From positions 1 to 10,214 of the forward strand of contig JAJXUQ010000012.1 of the NCBI GenBank assembly GCA_021782685.1: a stretch of 10,214 bases of DNA, read 5' to 3'. The notes below the pieces were generated by a model. It saw only the letters and a list, made by a program, of their open reading frames with translations. It made no database searches and was not told where the DNA came from. This document shows, in pieces, positions 1 to 5,973 of the stretch. The stretch comes from a bacterium (GTDB taxonomy: Bacteria > Patescibacteriota > Minisyncoccia > Phycocordibacterales > Phycocordibacteraceae). The position numbers and the translations under genes are program-made. Each line of letters begins with the position of its first letter. The stretch's first letter is position 1.

Positions 1-207
1 GTCATCCGCGGCGCGGAGGTCGACTTCTTCCTTGCGACCTCGACGCAGGGCGTTCCTACCGGTCCGCGCATCACGTATCTTCTCGGCGACGAGCAGAACG
101 CTCTCGTCGCGCTCATTTCTGCGAAAGGCCAGCTGGACCTTTCCGATCCGGCTCTGCAGTACGTCGATTTGCGCTTCGGCGGGAGGATCTACTTCAAACG
201 AAAATAG
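1..207 (+). CDS. C-terminal end of a probable FtsQ/DivIB-type cell division protein (5' partial)
   Basis: Frame 1 is open from the window edge to a TAG at 205-207, giving 68 residues with no start inside the window. The fragment ends in YVDLRFGGRIYFKRK. An 'iDLRFgnkvyyk'-like ending is typical of FtsQ/DivIB, the single-pass POTRA protein that links FtsL and FtsB in the divisome. The preceding stretch alternates hydrophobic residues and ends in a short helix (LSDPALQ) before the final strand, as expected for the FtsQ beta domain. The POTRA domain and membrane anchor lie outside the window, so the name rests only on the C-terminus. The dus start follows 43 nt later and has its own -10 box. Another extracytoplasmic beta-domain protein with a similar ending cannot be excluded. 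Confidence 0.6.
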   Translation, partial: VIRGAEVDFFLATSTQGVPTGPRITYLLGDEQNALVALISAKGQLDLSDPALQYVDLRFGGRIYFKRK

Positions 208-233
208 CGGCCCGCAAGACAACGCCTTGAAGC

Positions 234-242
234 TGCTATCCT
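234..242 (+). promoter_or_regulatory. Extended -10 promoter of the dus gene
   Basis: TGC followed by TATCCT (237-242) forms an extended -10 element. Only 8 nt separate it from the ATG at 251, so transcription would begin at or within a nucleotide or two of the start codon. I see no Shine-Dalgarno sequence, and no good -35 box at the usual distance. Confidence 0.5.
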
Positions 243-250
243 AGGGACTT

Positions 251-1228
251 ATGCGCAAAGAATCATTCTGGGACCGTTTACCCGCACCCTTTTTCGTCAT
301 GGCGCCTATGGCGGATGTGACCGATGCCGCGTTCCGCGCGCTCGTCGCCGCGCGCGGCGCTCCCGACGTGTTCTGGACTGAATTCGTTTCGGCGGACGGC
401 CTTTACCACACGCGCGAGCTAGGGAAGCTGCCGGACGCCGACAACCCACTCATGCGCGACCTCGCGCGAAGCGCGGGCGAGCGCCCGATCGTCGCGCAGC
501 TCTTCTCATCCGATCCGGCGATGATCGCCTACGCGACGAAGCTCGTCGCCGAGCTCGGCTTCGACGGCGTCGATCTCAACATGGGCTGTCCGGACAAGAG
601 CGTCGAGCGGCAGGGATGCGGAGCGGCGATGATACGGACGCCGGAGGCCGCGCGCGCAGTCATCCGCGCCGCCCGGGAAGCAAGCGATCTTCCGGTCTCG
701 GTGAAGACGCGCGTCGGCTACAACAAGGAATCGCTCGACGAATGGTTGTCAGTATTGCTCGAGGAAGCGCCTGCTGCCATCACGCTCCACTTGCGTACGC
801 GCAAAGAGATGTCGCTCGTACCCGCGAACTGGGAGCTGATGAAGAAGGCCGTCGCCATTCGTAACCGCGCGAACCCGGACGTGCTCCTCATCGGCAACGG
901 CGACGTGACGAGTACCGAGGAAGGGAAGCATCTTGCCGCCGAGACCGGCTGCGACGGGATAATGATCGGCCGCGGCATGTTCGGCAATCCCTGGGTCTTT
1001 GCCGGGAAGAGGAACGAAGACGTGCCGCTCTCCGAGAAGCTCGCCGCGCTCGTCGAGCTCTCATACGCGTTCGAGAAGCTTTCCCCGCCGAAAAGCTTCT
1101 CGATTCTCAAGAAACACATCAAAGCGTTCGTTACCGGCTTCGACGACGCCGCCGAGCTGCGCGCGCGGCTCATGGAAGCCGAGACCTCGTCCGAGCTCGC
1201 GCGCATCCTGGAGGCAGGAAAGCGGTAA
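251..1228 (+). CDS. dus: tRNA-dihydrouridine synthase (Dus family)
   Basis: This FMN enzyme reduces uridines in the D-loop of tRNAs to dihydrouridine using NADPH, in the cytoplasm. The 325 residues match the usual family length. The TIM-barrel motifs appear in order: MAPMADVTD (17-25, FMN-binding first strand), LNMGCP (109-114) with the likely catalytic Cys113, VKTRVGY (151-157), HLRTR (180-184), IGNGDV (214-219) and GIMIGRGMFGNPW (236-248, FMN phosphate binding), then a helical C-terminal tRNA-binding region. One mild oddity is HLRTR where most relatives have HGRTR. The ATG at 251 sits 8 nt after an extended -10 and has no Shine-Dalgarno, suggesting a leaderless mRNA. The gene is read in the same direction as dnaX, 39 nt upstream of it. 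The subfamily (DusA, B or C) and target uridine cannot be told from here. Confidence 0.93.
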   Translation: MRKESFWDRLPAPFFVMAPMADVTDAAFRALVAARGAPDVFWTEFVSADGLYHTRELGKLPDADNPLMRDLARSAGERPIVAQLFSSDPAMIAYATKLVAELGFDGVDLNMGCPDKSVERQGCGAAMIRTPEAARAVIRAAREASDLPVSVKTRVGYNKESLDEWLSVLLEEAPAAITLHLRTRKEMSLVPANWELMKKAVAIRNRANPDVLLIGNGDVTSTEEGKHLAAETGCDGIMIGRGMFGNPWVFAGKRNEDVPLSEKLAALVELSYAFEKLSPPKSFSILKKHIKAFVTGFDDAAELRARLMEAETSSELARILEAGKR

Positions 1229-1249
1229 CCGGTCCTTTCCTATCGCGCG

Positions 1250-1258
1250 TGATATAGT
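1250..1258 (+). promoter_or_regulatory. Extended -10 promoter of dnaX
   Basis: TGA plus TATAGT (1253-1258) is a strong extended -10, with 9 nt to the dnaX ATG at 1268. It lies in the 39-nt gap after dus. dnaX can therefore be transcribed on its own as a leaderless mRNA. Confidence 0.55.
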
Positions 1259-1267
1259 GCCGCTATC

Positions 1268-2302
<1,035 letters not shown>

Positions 2303-2305
<3 letters not shown>

Positions 2306-2311
2306 TACAGT
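2303..2311 (+). promoter_or_regulatory. Extended -10 promoter of tRNA-Gln, overlapping the dnaX stop codon
   Basis: The dnaX stop TGA (2303-2305) is also the TGn part of an extended -10 whose hexamer is TACAGT (2306-2311). The tRNA 5' end is 10 nt downstream, so the primary transcript would carry only a very short 5' extension. No clear -35 box is visible. Confidence 0.45.
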
Positions 2312-2321
2312 GTGCACACAT

Positions 2322-2392
2322 TGGGGGATCGTCTAATGGTAGGACAGGGGCCTTTGAAGCCCTCAATCTAGGTCCGACTCCTAGTCCCCCAG
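2322..2392 (+). tRNA. tRNA-Gln, anticodon TTG
   Basis: A complete 71-nt cloverleaf folds by eye. The acceptor stem TGGGGGA pairs with TCCCCCA (2322-2328 with 2385-2391), with discriminator G2392. The D arm is GTCT/GGAC. The anticodon stem GGGGC/GCCCT holds the loop CTTTGAA with anticodon TTG at 2354-2356, which reads CAA. The T stem is CTAGG/CCTAG. The U1-A72 pair and G73 are identity features of bacterial tRNA-Gln. The 3' CCA is not encoded (the next bases are CAAG), so a CCA-adding enzyme is needed. The T loop reads TCCGACT, with C at position 55 where U (pseudouridine) is almost universal. A protein gene starts 4 nt after the discriminator base. Confidence 0.93.
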
Positions 2393-2396
2393 CAAG

Positions 2397-3002
2397 ATGT
2401 CTGAAGATCTTATTGCTAATGTAAATAAAGCTTCTATGAAAATCGCTGCGCTATCCTGCAGCGAACGGGAGGAACTCTTTACTTCGATCGACAAGGTCGG
2501 AAGAAAGTATCTAGAGATCCAGTCTTTCTTAAGGTTAGAGAATTTGTTGGACGATACCGAAGTCGCTAAGAACTTTCGAAGGACATTCAATTCCTTCTAT
2601 CAAGTTCGTCGAAACGAGCAATGGCGGAATCAGTTTTATGGTCTCTTTCAAGAATTACGGCGTGTGGAACAAGATCTTCTTTCGTTTGAGAATGTTCTCA
2701 GAGAGCTGCATCACAGGACCAATCAGTGGGAGTATTCGTTCTCCACAAAGTTGCTTCACACGATTGATACGACAAGATCAATCATAGATCGGAAGGTCAT
2801 GGAGTTTCTAGAAGTGCCTTTCCGGGGACAGAGAAACGAAGAAACCTTAAGTGCTCACTATCAAAATTACGAAGCGATCATCAAAAGACTTCTTGCCACA
2901 AAAGTCGTGGAAGATATACTTTCGGAATTTGATACGAGATTACCGATTCTCCGGGACATTTCGGATACAAAAAAGCTCGATTTTGTTTTGTGGAAATCCT
3001 AG
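2397..3002 (+). CDS. Hypothetical protein, mostly helical, unknown function
   Basis: I do not recognise the family. The 201-residue product is rich in charged and aromatic residues and looks almost wholly alpha-helical, with no signal peptide, membrane segment or cysteine cluster (one Cys, at 21). The most distinctive stretch is YQVRRNEQWRNQFYGLF (68-84); a leucine- and glutamate-rich helix follows (about 85-105). Codon use and composition are clearly more AT-rich than dus or dnaX (many AAA, TCT, TTT, GAA), suggesting acquisition. The ATG at 2397 is only 4 nt after the tRNA-Gln discriminator base and has no Shine-Dalgarno. The gene is therefore probably read from the tRNA promoter, and 3' processing of the tRNA would release an mRNA that begins almost at its start codon. 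Its stop overlaps the stop of a convergent zinc-ribbon ORF. Real gene: likely. Function: unknown. Confidence 0.7.
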   Translation: MSEDLIANVNKASMKIAALSCSEREELFTSIDKVGRKYLEIQSFLRLENLLDDTEVAKNFRRTFNSFYQVRRNEQWRNQFYGLFQELRRVEQDLLSFENVLRELHHRTNQWEYSFSTKLLHTIDTTRSIIDRKVMEFLEVPFRGQRNEETLSAHYQNYEAIIKRLLATKVVEDILSEFDTRLPILRDISDTKKLDFVLWKS

Positions 3003-3118
3003 ACTTTAGGAGAACCGGAAGTAACTTCAACCTGCTGGCCGCACGAACAATTGAGAATACAAGGAGCATTTGTTTCTAAGATGTTGCCACACCTGGGACA
3101 TTTCATTCGGTAGCGCAT
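2999..3118 (-). CDS. Tiny zinc-ribbon protein (39 or 35 residues)
   Basis: On the minus strand an ORF starts at ATG 3118 (MRYR, then M) or at ATG 3106 and ends with TAG at 3001-2999. It reads MKCPRCGNILETNAP, then a second cysteine cluster CILNCSCGQQV, then a short polar tail. A CPxCG knuckle followed about 10 residues later by a CxCG-type knuckle is the pattern of a zinc ribbon, here with six cysteines in about 20 residues. Such ORFs are easily missed because of their size. It runs convergently into the 201-residue gene, sharing 3 nt (2999-3001) across the two stop codons, and begins 47 nt downstream of the TsaC-like fragment on the same strand. A weak AGGG lies just before the ATG at 3118. 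It may be a stand-alone zinc-ribbon protein or the remnant of a larger one. Confidence 0.5.
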   Translation of the reverse strand: MRYRMKCPRCGNILETNAPCILNCSCGQQVEVTSGSPKV

Positions 3119-3165
3119 ATACCCTGAATGATATCACAACGACCAGCCAGCTTAAGAGTCCGGCC

Positions 3166-3384
3166 TTATGGCCGGAGGATGGTGACGGTTCCGTTGTGCG
3201 CGAGTGCGATGAGTGTCGAGGGTTTGCCGTTGCGCACACCGCCGTCCCGGTAGAAATCAGCACGATCGCCAAAGTACGCGCGGGCTGCATCGATGGTTGT
3301 GGCAGGAGGAAGCCCTTCGGGGTTTGCCGAAAGCGCGACGGTATCGCGTCCAAGGTATTGAACCATTACGATCTGATTGACCAC
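3166..3384 (-). pseudogene. Truncated TsaC/Sua5/YrdC-like fragment (C-terminal part only)
   Basis: On the minus strand, from about 3384 to a TAA at 3168-3166, the translation reads LGRDTVALSANPEGLPPATT and then an AARAYFGDRAD segment, a DGG turn, KPSTLIALA and a terminal VTILRP. This matches the C-terminal third of the YrdC domain, with its TSANpSG motif, the D-GG-cpG-pSTvvd strand and the final ILRpG. YrdC enzymes make threonylcarbamoyl-AMP for the t6A37 modification of tRNA. The N-terminal two thirds, including the KxR and SxN nucleotide-binding parts, are missing. The frame continues upstream as unrelated residues antisense to the HD-domain gene. The stop codon lies in the loop of a perfect CCGGCC/GGCCGG hairpin (3160-3175). 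A 66-residue ORF could start at ATG 3366, but it would lack the active site. Remnant status is likely. Confidence 0.55.
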
Positions 3385-3405
3385 GCAAAACCAGCATGTT
3401 TCAAT
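3377..3405 (+). promoter_or_regulatory. Probable promoter of the HD-domain hydrolase gene
   Basis: TTGACC (3377-3382) and TTCAAT (3400-3405) are separated by 17 nt, with a TGT just before the -10 box. The leader would be about 36 nt and contains the Shine-Dalgarno sequence at 3436-3441. The promoter overlaps the upstream end of the TsaC-like fragment on the opposite strand. Confidence 0.4.
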
Positions 3406-3435
3406 TGCGTCCAGAAGTCCATTCAATCTTGCAGA

Positions 3436-3441
3436 AAGGAG
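3436..3441 (+). promoter_or_regulatory. Shine-Dalgarno sequence fixing the start of the HD-domain gene
   Basis: AAGGAG, with 6 nt to the ATG at 3448. This decides between that start and a much longer open frame reaching back to 3070. Most GC-rich genes of the window lack such a site. Confidence 0.7.
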
Positions 3442-3447
3442 AACGGA

Positions 3448-4065
3448 ATGAACGTTAAGCACTCTCAACGCCCGCCCGGGTACGAGCTCTTTTTCGCGCC
3501 GCTGCAAGTCGAGCTTGATCCCAATTCGCTTGAGCGCGTACAGTTCGCCTACTTCGCTTCAAAATACGGGCATGCGGGCCAGGTTCGCGATAGCGGTATG
3601 CGGTATTTCGATCATCCGAAGGCCGCTGCGTGGATATATGTCTCCGAGCTTGGCGGGCGCGACCCGCGCGTCATCATCGACCTGTTGCTGCACGACCTTT
3701 CCGAGAATACCTATCTTCTCTCGCCGTACCGGATCGGTATCAATTTCGGCATAGAAGTCGCGCTCGATGTCGGCGCGCTCACGAAACTGCCGCCAGGGAA
3801 AGAGACGACGGAAGAGTACCTCAGACGGATTGTCGATCGGGGGCCCTGGGCAATTCTCGCAAAGCTCTGCGACCGGCTCCATAACCTGCGCACGATCAGC
3901 GTATGCGCGGTAGAGAAGCGGGAGCGGCAGCATGCGGAGACCCATAAGTACCACAAGCCAGTCCTCCTTTCCGCCTTACGGAATCATGAAGGCAGATGGA
4001 AGACGCACGCCGAGTATCTCGAAGTCAAACTCGAGAAGGCACTGGAGGCGGCGGATCGCGGATGA
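3448..4065 (+). CDS. HD-domain RelA/SpoT-type phosphohydrolase (putative small alarmone hydrolase)
   Basis: The 205-residue protein matches the hydrolase domain of Rel/SpoT and the stand-alone Mesh1-like enzymes, which remove pyrophosphate from (p)ppGpp with a Mn2+ ion. Visible motifs are KYGHAGQVRDSG (39-50), YFDHPKAAA (53-61), LLLHDLSENT (79-88), FGIEVALDVGALTKL (100-114), the EEYLRRI helix (122-128) and KLCDRLHNLRT (139-149). The metal ligands correspond to H42, H82-D83 and D142. In the HDxxED signature the Glu is kept (E86) but the Asp is Asn (N87); these two residues act in catalysis in Rel, so activity may be altered or the substrate may differ. No synthetase, TGS or ACT domain is present. 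Start chosen by the Shine-Dalgarno AAGGAG. A strong terminator follows. The substrate is not proven; other nucleotide substrates are possible. Confidence 0.8.
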   Translation: MNVKHSQRPPGYELFFAPLQVELDPNSLERVQFAYFASKYGHAGQVRDSGMRYFDHPKAAAWIYVSELGGRDPRVIIDLLLHDLSENTYLLSPYRIGINFGIEVALDVGALTKLPPGKETTEEYLRRIVDRGPWAILAKLCDRLHNLRTISVCAVEKRERQHAETHKYHKPVLLSALRNHEGRWKTHAEYLEVKLEKALEAADRG

Positions 4066-4084
4066 GAGCGCCGAACAACTCCCG

Positions 4085-4119
4085 ACAGACCACGAGTTTC
4101 GTGGTCTGTTTTTTGTTTT
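4085..4119 (+). terminator. Rho-independent terminator after the HD-domain gene
   Basis: A perfect 11-bp stem (4085-4095 with 4099-4109) with a GTT loop is followed by TTTTTGTTTT. It begins 19 nt after the HD-gene stop codon and isolates that gene from the next one. Confidence 0.9.
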
Positions 4120-4142
4120 GTGGCTACCACAGTGAGCAGTGA

Positions 4143-4172
4143 ACTATTGTAATAGTCTTGAAAATATTGTAA
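4143..4172 (+). promoter_or_regulatory. Candidate operator: palindrome and two TATTGTAA direct repeats
   Basis: TATTGTAA occurs at 4145-4152 and again at 4165-4172, exactly 20 bp apart, about two helical turns. The first copy is part of the inverted repeat ACTATT-GT-AATAGT (4143-4156). The site lies in the AT-rich region ahead of the WHxH gene, upstream of a possible TAATAC -10 box near 4175. The repeats are seen directly; a regulator is inferred. Confidence 0.3.
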
Positions 4173-4233
4173 CCTAATACTGGCCTGTGACGACAGACCG
4201 TTCTTTCTTCAACTAACTCTAGAGAGGTGAATT

Positions 4234-4644
4234 GTGAACGCATTAGCGATAGTAGCTGCTTCCCCGACCGATCAGATAGCGAATCCACTCGTGGCAGTAC
4301 CGGACTTTGACTTAACAAATGTAATTGTCCGCGTCGCACGGAACAACCCTGACTGGACAGGGGAGCGTCTAATCGCCGCCGAGAATTCCTACCGAATGTT
4401 TTGCGCCCGCGTCAAAGCGGCGCCGCAGGAAGATCATGTGGTGATGAAGCAAGACGCTGATATGGATGAGATTTGGCACGCTCATATTCTCCACACGCGC
4501 GAATACGCGGAGGATTGCGTGCGGTACTTTGGGTACTTCCTGCACCATCAACCGTTGTCTGGTGACAATAAGTGCAAAAGCTGTAAGGGCGGAAGCTGTC
4601 ATGGGAATCCCGATTGCCTTACGCCGACAATTCAGCCACAATAA
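4234..4644 (+). CDS. Small WHxH protein, glycine-rich-domain (DUF1399)-like, with a Cys-rich tail
   Basis: The 136-residue product has its conserved core at about 76-107: DMDEIWHAHILHTREY, then DCVRYFGYFLHHQP. The pattern D-xx-WHxHIL-x-T-xx-Y, then C, then FLHH-P is that of the glycine-rich domain-containing protein family (DUF1399), known from plants, fungi and short bacterial proteins. The family's biochemistry is not established; the histidines suggest metal binding. A tail at 113-128 has four cysteines and one histidine (KCKSCKGGSCHGNPDC). There is no signal peptide. The GTG start at 4234 is supported by AGAGGTGA 3 nt upstream, and no in-frame ATG fits the motif spacing better. It stands alone between two terminators. 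Function is not known; the domain link rests on the WHxH and FLHHQP motifs. Confidence 0.7.
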   Translation: MNALAIVAASPTDQIANPLVAVPDFDLTNVIVRVARNNPDWTGERLIAAENSYRMFCARVKAAPQEDHVVMKQDADMDEIWHAHILHTREYAEDCVRYFGYFLHHQPLSGDNKCKSCKGGSCHGNPDCLTPTIQPQ

Positions 4645-4661
4645 CGACGAACTAAAAGCAG

Positions 4662-4694
4662 CCCCTCCATTCTTGGAGGGGTGATTTATTTCTT
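4662..4694 (+). terminator. Probable terminator after the WHxH gene
   Basis: CCCCTCCA (4662-4669) pairs perfectly with TGGAGGGG (4674-4681) around a TTCT loop, followed by the T-rich but interrupted TGATTTATTTCTT. It lies 17 nt after the stop codon at 4644 and before the methyltransferase promoter. Confidence 0.65.
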
Positions 4695-4704
4695 GCAGAT
4701 GCGT

Positions 4705-4710
4705 TAGACT
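4705..4710 (+). promoter_or_regulatory. -10 box of the methyltransferase gene
   Basis: TAGACT lies 8 nt before the ATG at 4719, and no Shine-Dalgarno is present. This is the same leaderless spacing as dus, dnaX and the DsbA-like gene. No convincing -35 box is seen. Confidence 0.4.
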
Positions 4711-4718
4711 GGTGCCAT

Positions 4719-5300
4719 ATGACATGGAGAGAATATATTCAAAAAACAATAAATAAGAAGCCGCACGAACTACTCATCAAGGCGACGAGTCTGGTTGAAT
4801 CTACTGAACCAAAACGGGCGCTTGATCTCGGTGCTGGTGCGCTGGGAGATTCGAAGTATCTTGCTTCTAAGGGATATGAAGTGACAGCAGTAGATTCCGA
4901 GGAAAGTGTCAAGTATCTTACATCGGGTATCCCAAACCTTACTGTGATTGTAATCCCTATGGAAAACTTTGTGCCGGATGGCGAATACGACCTCGTAAAT
5001 GCTCAATACGCCCTGCCTTTTGTTTCAAAAGAACATTTTTGGAAAGTCCTCACGATGGCTATCGGGTCTCTAAAAATGGGCGGAATCTTTTGCGGCACTT
5101 TCTTCGGTCCGGAGGATGAGTGGCATAATGATTCGACGCTTACCTTCGTTTCAAAGAATGAGCTTGAAAAAAAACTGCTCGCGTATGATCTCGATGTTTT
5201 CTATAACGAGGAAGAAAAAGGCATTAGCAAAACCGCTGCCGGAGGAAATAAGTTCTGGCATGTCTTTCATATAATTGCGCGTAAGCATATAGATAAATAG
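4719..5300 (+). CDS. Class I SAM-dependent methyltransferase
   Basis: The 193-residue protein has the Rossmann-type SAM-binding fold. Motif I is ALDLGAGALGDS (34-45), motif II is VTAVDSE with its acidic ribose-binding end (55-61), the motif IV region is YDLVNAQYALPF (90-101), and the strand-5 region is GGIFCGTFFG (121-130). The order and size resemble TehB-like and small-molecule methyltransferases, but the substrate cannot be read from the sequence. Composition is more AT-rich than the flanking GC-rich genes (for example AATAAATAAG near the start), consistent with acquisition. The ATG at 4719 follows a -10 box by 8 nt. A second ATG three codons on (ACATGG) is out of frame. The 120 nt after the stop hold only the terminator of the opposite-strand transglycosylase. 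Confidence 0.85.
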   Translation: MTWREYIQKTINKKPHELLIKATSLVESTEPKRALDLGAGALGDSKYLASKGYEVTAVDSEESVKYLTSGIPNLTVIVIPMENFVPDGEYDLVNAQYALPFVSKEHFWKVLTMAIGSLKMGGIFCGTFFGPEDEWHNDSTLTFVSKNELEKKLLAYDLDVFYNEEEKGISKTAAGGNKFWHVFHIIARKHIDK

Positions 5301-5375
5301 GTAAAAGGACATGTATTCTTGGCGCGTGATACGAACCAGTGGTCTCCCTTATCGCTTCATGAGAGAAATAATCAT

Positions 5376-5404
5376 AAAAAAACCGCCACGTTGTTCCGTG
5401 GCGG
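5376..5404 (-). terminator. Rho-independent terminator of the lytic transglycosylase gene
   Basis: On the minus strand CCGCCACG, a GAACAA loop and CGTGGCGG (5404-5383) are followed by seven Ts (5382-5376). It begins 16 nt after the gene's stop codon. There is no T-run on the plus strand, so it serves the minus strand. Confidence 0.88.
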
Positions 5405-5420
5405 GTAAGAAGTTCTGACC

Positions 5421-5933
5421 TCACCTTTCGGCCATGAGCGCTTCGTTGTACACGGCGAGCGCATGACTGAACCGGTTGAGGTACTGATGCCGGTAGAGAT
5501 CCCTGACCCGTTGTACGGCCCCGGGTCCTCTGTTGTAGGCGAGGACGGCGCGCGGCCAGTCAAGGCCGTATACGCGGTGCAATTTCTTCAGATACGCCGC
5601 CGAAACTTCGATCGAACAACGCGGATCGCGCGTATTACACCAAATTCCGGTAGCGCGCTGTGCACTCTCTCCTGCCTGCATAAGCCCGCCGGGTACGAGA
5701 GCATCACCCGAGCTTTCGACGAGCATGATGCCGCCGAGCCACTCGCGCGGCACGTCGTAGCGTTTCGCGGCGGCCGTAATGATCCTGCCGTACCGCTTGA
5801 TCGCGTGCGGCGCCGCGCTTCGCACGCCTTCCAGCCATGCGTTTTCCTTCTCGTTTTTTGTCTGACTCCATGCCGGGCTCTGAAACAGCGTCAAAGCTAG
5901 GGCCAAACAAAAGACGGGCGTAGGTCTCTTCAT
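5421..5933 (-). CDS. Exported lytic transglycosylase, SLT domain
   Basis: The 170-residue protein cleaves the glycan strands of peptidoglycan, forming 1,6-anhydro ends. A signal peptide is evident: MKRPTPVFCLALALTLFQ and then a cleavage site near AWS-Q (23/24). The SLT domain (about 45-150) shows the catalytic Glu73 in LVESSGD, GGLMQ (82-86) and AYNRGPGAV (132-140). Two cysteines, C99 and C106, flank NTRDPR and could form a disulfide. The size suits a VirB1-like single-domain enzyme that opens the wall locally for an export machine, but no secretion or conjugation genes are in view. The start at 5933 has a clear AGGAG (5944-5940) with a 6-nt spacer, behind an extended -10 (TGC TACCCT, 5962-5954). 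A strong terminator follows. Annotation of the fold is firm; its biological role is inferred. Confidence 0.88.
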   Translation of the reverse strand: MKRPTPVFCLALALTLFQSPAWSQTKNEKENAWLEGVRSAAPHAIKRYGRIITAAAKRYDVPREWLGGIMLVESSGDALVPGGLMQAGESAQRATGIWCNTRDPRCSIEVSAAYLKKLHRVYGLDWPRAVLAYNRGPGAVQRVRDLYRHQYLNRFSHALAVYNEALMAER

Positions 5934-5939
5934 CGGTTT

Positions 5940-5962
5940 CTCCTAAAGAACAAAGGGTAGCA
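5940..5962 (-). promoter_or_regulatory. Promoter and Shine-Dalgarno of the lytic transglycosylase gene
   Basis: On the minus strand TGC plus TACCCT (5962-5954) is an extended -10. It gives a leader of about 12 nt containing AGGAG (5944-5940), 6 nt before the ATG. Unlike the leaderless genes of this window, this start uses a ribosome binding site. Confidence 0.5.
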
Positions 5963-5973
5963 CTTCTGTTATT

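Noticed and set aside
718..1206. Minus-strand open frame of 162 codons opposite dus
   Set aside because: Serine- and alanine-rich low-complexity translation, antisense to an intact enzyme.
2322..2392. tRNA-Gln 3' end as a proven attachment site for an integrated element
   Set aside because: No copy of the T arm/acceptor sequence and no integrase were found in the window, so only the possibility is noted.
3070..3447. 126-residue N-terminal extension of the HD-domain frame, with several cysteines
   Set aside because: The Shine-Dalgarno AAGGAG before ATG 3448 fits exactly, the HD family starts near there, and the opposite strand carries a recognisable TsaC fragment in this region. The extension is a shadow.
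4083..4199. CGACAGACC at 4083-4091 and again at 4191-4199 as a direct repeat of an inserted element
   Set aside because: Only 9 bp; the first copy is part of a terminator stem and no element-like structure lies between them.
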